DNA from: Muriicola soli
GTDB taxonomy: Bacteria > Bacteroidota > Bacteroidia > Flavobacteriales > Flavobacteriaceae
Direction: 5' to 3'
Assembly (NCBI RefSeq): GCF_004139715.1
Contig: NZ_CP035544.1
Location: 2,297,501-2,361,500, forward strand
Length of the DNA stretch: 64,000 nucleotides
This document shows positions 55,492 to 64,000 of the stretch, one piece after another. A model generated the notes under the pieces. That model was not told the origin of the DNA. It was given only the letters and a program-made list of their open reading frames with translations, and ran no database searches. The translations under genes were made by a program, and so were the position numbers. Within the stretch, counting starts at the first letter, position 1. Each line of letters begins with the position of its first letter.

Positions 55492-56244
55492 ATGCTAAAA
55501 TTCTTTAGACAAATCAGGCTGGAACTTATGGAGAAAAATAAAACAGGAAAGTATTTAAAATACGCCATTGGAGAAATTGTACTGGTCGTTATCGGGATAC
55601 TGCTGGCCCTTCAGATCAACAACTGGAACCAGGACCGGCTCGATCTGAAAGAAAAGCAAAATCTGCTCCAAAAGGTACAGCTCGAATTCGAGGCTAACAA
55701 AATATTATTGGCCGACTATAAAACCGCCTGTCAACAGACCATGATAAACCTGAATACCCTTCTGGAACTGGTCGGCAGCAACCGGGAGACCCTGGAGGCT
55801 CAAAATCTGGACAGTATTTTTTACAATAGTTTCCTTGGCGAAGAACTCGGGCTTTCTGAGAATTCCATTAACAGCATTATACAAAGCGGACAGTTGAGGC
55901 TCTTCAGGAACGAACCCATCACCACCTTATTTCAGCAATGGAATGCCATTTCTTCCGTTCGGGTGAGGCGGGAGGAAAAACTGGACTACTGGACCAACAA
56001 CCACTTCATCCCATTTTTATTGCCCTTCATTTCATTTAAGGAAATGGATTCTAATGCAGGTTACTTCTGGTCCGGAAATTCCAATTTGAAACCGGATTAT
56101 TATCCCCTATTTCATAAAATAGAGTTTGAAAACATGCTGGACAACACCTTGTGGATGAACCAGCAAGTCCTAATCCGCCTTGAAGAGTCAGAGGTATTGA
56201 TCGAGGAGATCCTCAGGGAAACCCAATCTCAGGTATCGGAATGA
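55492..56244 (+). CDS. DUF6090 family membrane protein
   Basis: A 250-residue protein with the family-typical opening MLKFFRQIRLELMEKNKTGKYLKYAIGEIVLVVIGILLALQINNWNQ, which contains a single span (about 24-44), followed by a helical soluble domain. DUF6090 proteins are abundant in Bacteroidetes; I know no function for them. It directly follows the GNAT gene (7 nt). Confidence 0.9.
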   Translation: MLKFFRQIRLELMEKNKTGKYLKYAIGEIVLVVIGILLALQINNWNQDRLDLKEKQNLLQKVQLEFEANKILLADYKTACQQTMINLNTLLELVGSNRETLEAQNLDSIFYNSFLGEELGLSENSINSIIQSGQLRLFRNEPITTLFQQWNAISSVRVRREEKLDYWTNNHFIPFLLPFISFKEMDSNAGYFWSGNSNLKPDYYPLFHKIEFENMLDNTLWMNQQVLIRLEESEVLIEEILRETQSQVSE

Positions 56245-56333
56245 CTCCCCTTCCGCCGATCTGCAATCGCCAAAACCGGGATATCACCTAAAAAATCAGT
56301 ATCATTGACGACCGAAGTAAGTAATATATCCTC

Positions 56334-57503
56334 ATGGTCAAAATCAAATATATAAAGGTGAACGTAAAACCCAATGTTTTCAGTTCCTTCATGCTTGCCT
56401 TTTTGCTGGTGATCTCCTGTAGTTCCTCAGATGCAGAGCCTGTGCTCAAACCATCGAATCTGACCGTGATCATCACTGTTGTTGGTGCTTCAGATACTCA
56501 ACCTGCTGGTGACGGATCAGGAGAAGTGAGAGTGAGTGCATTTGCCCAGGATGCGGTAGGATACGCCTATAGATTTGACAACGGAGAATTGCAGGAAACC
56601 ACTTCCAGAACCATGAGTCATACCTTTGAGCGGGAAGGAACACATTCCTACGCCGTAGAAGTGCTTGCCTATTCCGCGACCGGAGAATCCATTTCCGAGA
56701 CGCGCTCAGTAAGCATCTTTAAGGGAGCTCTGGAGGAAGAAGCAAGTGAAGAGGAAGAAGAAGGCACCCTGGTATTTTCAGATGAATTTGAATACAATGG
56801 AAGTCCCGACTCCTCAAAATGGCACCACCAGGTGATAGGACCAAATAACGGCAGCTGGTACAATGATGAACTTCAGCACTATACGGACCGGTCGGAAAAC
56901 TCTTTTGTAAGCAATGGCACCCTGAAGATCAAGGCACTAAAGGAGTCGTATACCAGCGGCGGCGTATCTAAATCCTATACATCAGCCCGTTTGAATTCCA
57001 AATTTGCTTTCACTTATGGAAGAGTGGAAGTAAGGGCTAAATTACCTGCCGAAGCCGGTACCTGGCCCGCTATCTGGACCCTGGGGGCCAATATTAACGA
57101 AACTGGAAACTATTTTGGGCAACAGTATGGAAATGTGGGATGGCCTGCTTGTGGGGAAATCGATATCATGGAGCAAAGGGGATGGGATAAGATCAATACC
57201 ATTGCTTATTTCCATTGGGGAAATACGAATACAGGGGCGTATCAAAGTGAAGGATCAGAAACTGCAGTCCCGGATTCAACTCAGGAATTTCACCTGTACG
57301 TACTGGAATGGGATAGCAGCAGTATGAAAGTTTTAGTTGATGACATCCTGGTCTATGAATTGTCAAACACACAGGATAAGCCCTATGACAATCCACATTA
57401 TCTCCTATTGAATATTGCCATGGGAGGCAATTTGGGCGGTGAGATTTCCACAGATTTTACAGATGCTACTTTGGAGATCGACTATGTGAGAGTATATCAA
57501 TAA
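56334..57503 (+). CDS. GH16 beta-glucanase lipoprotein with PKD-like domain
   Basis: A 389-residue lipoprotein with Cys29 (LLVISCSSSD) after an unusually long charged N-terminus. A PKD/Ig-like domain occupies about 42-130, then an acidic linker (EEEASEEEEEGT), then GH16 (about 142-389). The catalytic signature is GEIDIME at 274-280, with nucleophile Glu275, Asp277 and acid/base Glu280, and the surrounding RAKLPAEAGTWPAIWTLG is typical of laminarinases. It should act on beta-1,3(1,4)-glucans such as laminarin at the surface. It is not part of a polysaccharide locus: no SusC/D or other CAZymes are adjacent. Confidence 0.92.
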   Translation: MVKIKYIKVNVKPNVFSSFMLAFLLVISCSSSDAEPVLKPSNLTVIITVVGASDTQPAGDGSGEVRVSAFAQDAVGYAYRFDNGELQETTSRTMSHTFEREGTHSYAVEVLAYSATGESISETRSVSIFKGALEEEASEEEEEGTLVFSDEFEYNGSPDSSKWHHQVIGPNNGSWYNDELQHYTDRSENSFVSNGTLKIKALKESYTSGGVSKSYTSARLNSKFAFTYGRVEVRAKLPAEAGTWPAIWTLGANINETGNYFGQQYGNVGWPACGEIDIMEQRGWDKINTIAYFHWGNTNTGAYQSEGSETAVPDSTQEFHLYVLEWDSSSMKVLVDDILVYELSNTQDKPYDNPHYLLLNIAMGGNLGGEISTDFTDATLEIDYVRVYQ

Positions 57504-57601
57504 TTTATTCTACGCCCTCAATATAGCCCTCAGGTATTGCTCAACTTTACGTTGTTTTTTTTTGTAAATTGAGTTCCTAATAACCAATTAAATACCAAAC
57601 G

Positions 57602-58165
57602 ATGAAAAAACAATTTATTACCCTGGGGATCATGGCGCTATGCGCATTTTCTGCATGTAAACAGGCTACCCCCGAAGAAGAAATGACCCCAAAAGAAACC
57701 CCTGATTATGCCGCATTTGAATCTAAGGTTGCCATTATCAGTGCATTTTACAAAGCTCATGAGGCTGAAAATCTGGAAGCCTTAGGCAATATGCTTTCTG
57801 ATACTCTGCAGTGGAGCCCTCCACAATACAATGGCAACCAGTGGCTTGGCAAAGAAGATCTTTTGGGAGCGTTAAAGAATTATCACGAAAATTTTGAGGA
57901 CATCCAGTTTACTCCCGGAGTAGTCACACCAGAGACCACCGCTAATGGATATTGGTCTGGTTCAGTATTTCCTGAGGGGACTGCCACCGATGAACCTGTT
58001 AATATTCGTGTCTATGGCACCTGGAACGCTACACATACCGAAACCGGGAAACCCATAGGTGTGAAATTCTACGCACTTATTTCTGTTAATGATGAAGGTA
58101 AGATCGCCAGTGCGTCAGATTATTTCGATGTAAACGGGCTTGCTGCTCAAATTGCTGCAGAGTAG
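57602..58165 (+). CDS. NTF2/SnoaL-like lipoprotein
   Basis: A 187-residue lipoprotein with Cys19 (AFSACKQA). The mature part is a single NTF2-like alpha+beta barrel (about 40-180; AIISAFYKAHEAENLEALGNMLSD, IRVYGTWNATHTETGKPIGVKFYALISV). No catalytic motif is evident. Probably binds a small molecule at the envelope. A bidirectional terminator follows, separating it from katG. Confidence 0.85.
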   Translation: MKKQFITLGIMALCAFSACKQATPEEEMTPKETPDYAAFESKVAIISAFYKAHEAENLEALGNMLSDTLQWSPPQYNGNQWLGKEDLLGALKNYHENFEDIQFTPGVVTPETTANGYWSGSVFPEGTATDEPVNIRVYGTWNATHTETGKPIGVKFYALISVNDEGKIASASDYFDVNGLAAQIAAE

Positions 58166-58195
58166 TCCCTAATAAACAAAACACTTAGTTAATAA

Positions 58196-58225
58196 AAATG
58201 GCCCCTTCCGGGGCCATTTATTTTT
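58196..58225. terminator. bidirectional terminator between convergent genes
   Basis: A stem AAATGGCCCC/GGGGCCATTT with a TTCC loop, with T-rich flanks on both sides, between the NTF2-like gene and katG. Confidence 0.88.
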
Positions 58226-58240
58226 AATGTGAGGCTAAGT

Positions 58241-60484
<2,244 letters not shown>

Positions 60485-60513
60485 CTAATTATTTAGGTTT
60501 CTTGAGAATGTAC

Positions 60514-60521
60514 CAAATTTA
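60514..60521 (-). promoter_or_regulatory. -7 element (TAAATTTG) before katG
   Basis: The minus-strand TAAATTTG fits TANNTTTG and lies 33 nt upstream of ATG 60481. No TTG is placed at the expected -33 spacing. Confidence 0.4.
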
Positions 60522-60687
60522 CCAAATGAAACTCTATTATCGAACGGGCTTCGATCGATATAAACTATGGCTCATGTTAATTTCCGATTTTGTATTTTAT
60601 TAGTGGGTATTGATGTGAAGTATTGCCACCCAAATGGTGTAATGATCCAAAAATTACTCCTTAACTTAAACAGACTTATATTGTGAT

Positions 60688-61053
60688 ATGAATTCAGCTC
60701 AAACCTCATTACAAATAATTCCTGTCCTCTCCTCATCTGATATTGAGCGCGATCTGGCATGGTATAAAAAGCATACCGGTTTTAATTATGCTTTTGGTGA
60801 TAAGGGTTATGCAGGTTTACAGAGGGAAAAACTCGAATTCCATTTACAGTTTCATCGTGGAACTGATGAAGATCCGGTTCATGGATCTGTAATAAAAATC
60901 TTTGTTCAGGAAATTGTGCCGTATTTTGAAGAGTTTGTAGAAAGAGGCACTGTTGAAAAGGACAAATTGCGATTAAATACACCCTGGGGTACTCATGAGT
61001 TTGGATTCTTCGATCTCAACAATAATGCTGTGTTCATCGTTCAGGATATCTAA
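60688..61053 (+). CDS. glyoxalase/bleomycin-resistance superfamily protein
   Basis: A 121-residue vicinal-oxygen-chelate domain protein (IIPVLSSSDIERDLAWYKKHTGF, VIKIFVQEIVPYFEEFVERG, LNTPWGTHEFGFFDLNNNAVFIVQDI). The pattern is that of the bleomycin-resistance-like branch rather than glyoxalase I. Substrate unknown; cytoplasmic. It is followed after 27 nt by the DUF1697 gene, probably in one transcript. Confidence 0.88.
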   Translation: MNSAQTSLQIIPVLSSSDIERDLAWYKKHTGFNYAFGDKGYAGLQREKLEFHLQFHRGTDEDPVHGSVIKIFVQEIVPYFEEFVERGTVEKDKLRLNTPWGTHEFGFFDLNNNAVFIVQDI

Positions 61054-61080
61054 TTACAGGGTTCGAATCCCATACAGAAT

Positions 61081-61623
61081 ATGATTACTTATGTAATTTT
61101 TTTAAGGGGAATAAATGTAGGAGGTCATCATAAAGTGCCAATGGCTCAACTTAGGCACGAAATGGAACAGATGGGGTTTACAGAGGTTTCAACCTTGTTA
61201 AATTCCGGCAATGTAATATTCCGAGCGCAGGAGGAAGATGAAGAAAAACTGAGTATCGTGATTTCGTCCCGGATTGCAGATGTATTTGGATTTGAGATAC
61301 CAGTTACTACTATAAAAGCTGACCGAATTTTAAAACTAACAAAGGCGGATCCTTTTAAGGGTGAAGCGTTGAAGGAGGGGATCAAATTTTATGTTACTTT
61401 CTTAAAAGAAGAAAAGGAAGATATGATTCCCAGCCCCTCAGAAAACGAGGATGCCTCAATAAAGATCATCTTTGTCGCCAAAGGAATGGTCTGCAGCGTA
61501 CTCGATCTGAATAAAAGCAAAACCCCCAAGGCCATGGAATTCCTTGAAAAAATCTACGGCAAAGAAATCACAACCAGGAATTGGAATACTGTAATGAAGG
61601 TGGTCAATAAATTAAATTTCTAA
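61081..61623 (+). CDS. DUF1697 family protein
   Basis: A 180-residue DUF1697 protein, opening MITYVIFLRGINVGGHHKVPMAQL, with TLLNSGNVIFRA and a C-terminal TTRNWNTVMKVVNKL, all family features. Cytoplasmic, function unknown; DUF1697 proteins are widespread stand-alone genes. Confidence 0.92.
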   Translation: MITYVIFLRGINVGGHHKVPMAQLRHEMEQMGFTEVSTLLNSGNVIFRAQEEDEEKLSIVISSRIADVFGFEIPVTTIKADRILKLTKADPFKGEALKEGIKFYVTFLKEEKEDMIPSPSENEDASIKIIFVAKGMVCSVLDLNKSKTPKAMEFLEKIYGKEITTRNWNTVMKVVNKLNF

Positions 61624-61674
61624 GACTTATAAATATTGTAAATTACAATTTAGAATGTAGGTTAACCACTTTAG

Positions 61675-62235
61675 ATGGATACAAATACCAATATAAGGAA
61701 GAGGTACCTGTGGCTGGCCGTTCTTATTGTATATCTCACCATACTTTCCACCCTGTTTATCGGGCAACCTCTTGCTAACGAACTCAGGGATCAAAATGTA
61801 CAGGCTGTGTTCTTTCTTTTTGGGATGTTTATGGTTGGGATCGCGGTTTTACTCCACGGCTTAATTAGCAAACCATCAAAGATCGAATACGCGGTATTAT
61901 TCGGAATTATCGGGGTCTATGTCATGTTCTTTTTTCGGCTGGGTGCCCCGGAAAGAAGTCATCTTATAGAATACAGTGCTCTGGCTATCCTCTTGCACAA
62001 AGCAATTCGCAGGGAAATTGCTCCGGAGCGCTCCATATGGCTGCCTGCAATTCTTGCATGGCTATCAGGAATTTTTCTTGGAACACTGGATGAAGGAATC
62101 CAATACTTTCTTCCTGAACGTGTTTTCGACCCTGTTGATATTGTATTTAATAGTATGGCCATTTCTATGGCAATTATCGCTACTATGCTTCTAAACTGGT
62201 TAAATAAAAAGTTCACAAAACGAAAAGTTAACTAA
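61675..62235 (+). CDS. VanZ-like membrane protein
   Basis: A 186-residue protein with about four predicted spans: LWLAVLIVYLTILSTLFIG, QAVFFLFGMFMVGIAVLLHG, YAVLFGIIGVYVMFFFRLG, and a C-terminal span around ISMAIIATMLLNWL. The segment GTLDEGIQYFLPERVFDPVDIVFNS matches the VanZ-like signature (DE-QYFLP-R-FDP-D). VanZ relatives confer weak teicoplanin resistance in some Gram-positives; the role in Bacteroidetes is not known. Confidence 0.87.
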   Translation: MDTNTNIRKRYLWLAVLIVYLTILSTLFIGQPLANELRDQNVQAVFFLFGMFMVGIAVLLHGLISKPSKIEYAVLFGIIGVYVMFFFRLGAPERSHLIEYSALAILLHKAIRREIAPERSIWLPAILAWLSGIFLGTLDEGIQYFLPERVFDPVDIVFNSMAISMAIIATMLLNWLNKKFTKRKVN

Positions 62236-62323
62236 GTAAGGCCCTCATGGAAATCATCATTTTCATTTGCCCTATATTTATTGTGCAATTCTCAAGACTT
62301 TATTACAACAATTAAAATATAAA

Positions 62324-62794
62324 ATGGCTACATCTGCTTTAATCGCCAAACACATAAAGGAATTCTATTTTGGAGGAAATTGGACCGCTGTGAACCTGAA
62401 AGATAGCCTTGGCGGACTCAATTGGGAGCAAGCTGCACATCGCCAGGGCGACTTACACAGCATTGCCGAACTCGTCTACCACATAAATTACTTCGTCCGA
62501 GTCGTGATCCGTGTTTTGGAAGGAATTCCCCTCGAGGGTAAGGACGCAGAAAGCTTTAACTGTCCTCCGATCCAAAATGAAAACGATTGGAAAGAGCTTA
62601 AAAAAAATACCTGGAAAGATGCCGAGGAATTTATCAAGCTGGTACAACAGCTCCCCGACGACCAATTATCGGCATTGCTCGCCGATGAAAAATACGGAAG
62701 CTATGAGCGTAATCTGATGGGCATCATTGAACACTGCCACTACCATTTAGGGCAGATCGTACTTCTCAGAAAATTACTTAAAAAAGGGATTTGA
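62324..62794 (+). CDS. DinB-like metal-binding protein
   Basis: A 156-residue protein from ATG 62324 (MATSALIAKHIKEFYFGG); the open frame back to 62267 reads a non-conserved stretch. DinB/YfiT-type four-helix bundle with three metal-binding His residues: His53 in LVYHINYF, and His137 and His141 in IEHCHYHLGQI. These bind Ni, Zn or Fe in relatives, some of which are thiol transferases. Substrate unknown. Confidence 0.88.
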   Translation: MATSALIAKHIKEFYFGGNWTAVNLKDSLGGLNWEQAAHRQGDLHSIAELVYHINYFVRVVIRVLEGIPLEGKDAESFNCPPIQNENDWKELKKNTWKDAEEFIKLVQQLPDDQLSALLADEKYGSYERNLMGIIEHCHYHLGQIVLLRKLLKKGI

Positions 62795-62878
62795 TCAAAA
62801 ATCATTACATTTAAAATGATAAAAATCAGCCTAATACGCTTCGCAGTATTTTTTGAATAACCTTAAAACCAAAAAACC

Positions 62879-63301
62879 ATGAATCCTATTTTCCGAAATA
62901 TCCTGGCAGTTATCGCAGGCCTTGTGCTGGGCAGTGCTGTAAACATGCTCTTCATTTCGCTAAACGGACGCGTAATTACCCTGCCTGAAGGTGCTGATGT
63001 CAGCACTATGGAAGGCCTGAAGGAGAGTATGTCCCTCTTTGAACCCAAACACTTTATTTTTCCCTTTTTAGCCCATGCCATTGGCACATTAATAGGCGCT
63101 TATTTTGCTGCGAAAATTGCGGCTACAAGAAAAATGATGTTTGCCATGATAGTGGGTATTGGTTTCCTGATTGGCGGAATTATAAACGTAATCAACCTTC
63201 CGGCTCCTGCATGGTTCTCAACCCTTGACCTGATTGCGGCATATATCCCAATGGGATGGTTAGGGGGGCGATTGGGAACCAAACATTCTAAAAAGAACTA
63301 A
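62879..63301 (+). CDS. four-span membrane protein, unknown
   Basis: A 140-residue protein with about four hydrophobic segments: ILAVIAGLVLGSAVNMLFISL, HFIFPFLAHAIGTLIGAYFAA, MMFAMIVGIGFLIGGIINVI and STLDLIAAYIPMGWLGG. Glycine-rich helices suggest a tightly packed bundle. Similar short proteins are common in Bacteroidetes without assigned function. It lies 84 nt after the DinB-like gene. Confidence 0.8.
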   Translation: MNPIFRNILAVIAGLVLGSAVNMLFISLNGRVITLPEGADVSTMEGLKESMSLFEPKHFIFPFLAHAIGTLIGAYFAAKIAATRKMMFAMIVGIGFLIGGIINVINLPAPAWFSTLDLIAAYIPMGWLGGRLGTKHSKKN

Positions 63302-63424
63302 GAAAAGTTAAATCTTTGTTTTTGTTCCAGCCTTGCAAATACATTGACCCGGCCTTCATTTAGCTCATTTAAAATTTTCACGGTTCTCAAAAGCATATTT
63401 TAAAAACCTTAAACCAACCATATC

Positions 63425-64000
63425 ATGTCTGAACAAAAAAAATCCAGGACACCCTGGGATATCATTCAATCGTCCATCCTGCTCCTTACCCCCGTTCTTG
63501 TTGCCGTAATGGGGTACTTTTTTAACAAAAGTCTTACTGAAATTGAAAGTCAGATTGCCAACGTAACTGCCATGAAACCTTTTATGGAAATGATTGCTGA
63601 TCCTGATATTACTACCTCCAAAATGGGAGCTTATGCCATCTACATGCTCAAAAAAGATGATGATCCTCAAATTGCGGCTCAGATGATCTTAGCCCCGGGA
63701 AAACAACATTTACTGGATGTACTTGTGGATATAGGAAATCGGGATACAGCCATTAAGAGTGTAGTAAATCACGTACTTGATAATCTCGATCTGTCCTCAG
63801 GAGATACAAGTCAGTTATCTGATATCCAAAAAAATGCTCTTAGTATTATCGACAAAATTGACAAGCAGACGGCCAGCGAACTAATCGATACTGATGAAGG
63901 AGAACCTTCGGCTACGGACTGGTTATATCTGGGGAATTTTTCACCAGGACAAAAAAATGACCGTATTATCAGTGAACGGCCCCAAAAAGGCCAGGATTAT
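63425..64000 (+). CDS. membrane-anchored protein, C-terminus beyond the window
   Basis: An open frame with no stop before the edge, so it is partial (192 codons shown). From ATG 63425: MSEQKKSRTPWDIIQS, one N-terminal span (about 17-36, SILLLTPVLVAVMGYFF), then a helical soluble part containing ADPDITTSKMGAYAIYMLKK, LLDVLVDIGNRDTAIKSVV and IQKNALSIIDKID, which looks HEAT-like. The recognisable family is not clear from the fragment. It probably starts a new gene at 123 nt from the preceding stop. Confidence 0.72.
   Translation, partial: MSEQKKSRTPWDIIQSSILLLTPVLVAVMGYFFNKSLTEIESQIANVTAMKPFMEMIADPDITTSKMGAYAIYMLKKDDDPQIAAQMILAPGKQHLLDVLVDIGNRDTAIKSVVNHVLDNLDLSSGDTSQLSDIQKNALSIIDKIDKQTASELIDTDEGEPSATDWLYLGNFSPGQKNDRIISERPQKGQDY

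Overview
The window comes from a member of the Bacteroidota, almost certainly a marine Flavobacteriaceae. The evidence is consistent across the window: a SusC/SusD pair, a type IX secretion (T9SS) C-terminal tail, many lipoproteins with short signal peptides ending in S-C or A-C, family-specific proteins (DUF6090, DUF5522, GSCFA, DUF5117/DUF4953 metalloprotease, PF14121-type porin), and promoters of the Bacteroidetes form TTG-N20-TANNTTTG in front of the rRNA operon, lysS and the initiator tRNA.

Layout. 1-2900: the 5' part of an rRNA operon on the minus strand (16S, tRNA-Ile, tRNA-Ala, start of 23S) with its promoter. 2983-4969: a porin gene broken by two frameshifts. 5139-11730: a large T9SS cargo protein with a propeller and Ca-binding repeats, a lipoprotein overlapping its stop, and two tandem paralogues of unknown function. 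11887-17277: a susC-susD-lipoprotein operon, read leftward. 17490-27626: housekeeping and envelope genes (rnhB, lipB, a previously hidden yqaE-like gene, lysS, a PKD lipoprotein, an SLC13 transporter). 27680-29050: two related small exported proteins built of a repeated YLPE-F-PY motif. 29317-32801: a metzincin-like metalloprotease, a hidden 54-residue membrane peptide and a frameshifted Spy/LTxxQ-type gene. 32831-36192: a leftward four-gene operon (HERIH protein, PLP enzyme, GH73-LysM lipoprotein, hemL). 36389-39077: DUF5522 mini-protein, DUF4136 lipoprotein, long-form aromatic amino acid hydroxylase. 39080-42656: alaS plus GSCFA gene. 42761-46468: M23 peptidase, MerR regulator, LemA, two TPM proteins and a lipoprotein, tightly packed. 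46476-51468: der, a NeuD-like acyltransferase, a small membrane protein, era and an AGCS alanine symporter. 51590-54900: initiator tRNA followed by a mosaic of repeats that flanks a TPR membrane protein. 54952-64000: GNAT, DUF6090, GH16 glucanase, NTF2-like lipoprotein, katG, and a rightward set of small genes running off the end.

Most of the window is ordinary flavobacterial core genome. The parts that deserve attention are the heptamer/hairpin repeat family at 51.7-52.2 kb and 54.6-54.85 kb (with a matching short array inside the rRNA spacer), the YLPE-F-PY repeat proteins, the tandem paralogues at 10.2-11.7 kb, and three single-base losses in homopolymers that break two genes. Four genes too short, or too incomplete, to appear as ordinary long ORFs were recovered by reading the sequence: 22553-22708, 32011-32175, 36389-36544 and 63425-end. 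I saw no CRISPR array, transposase, integrase, phage gene or defence system.
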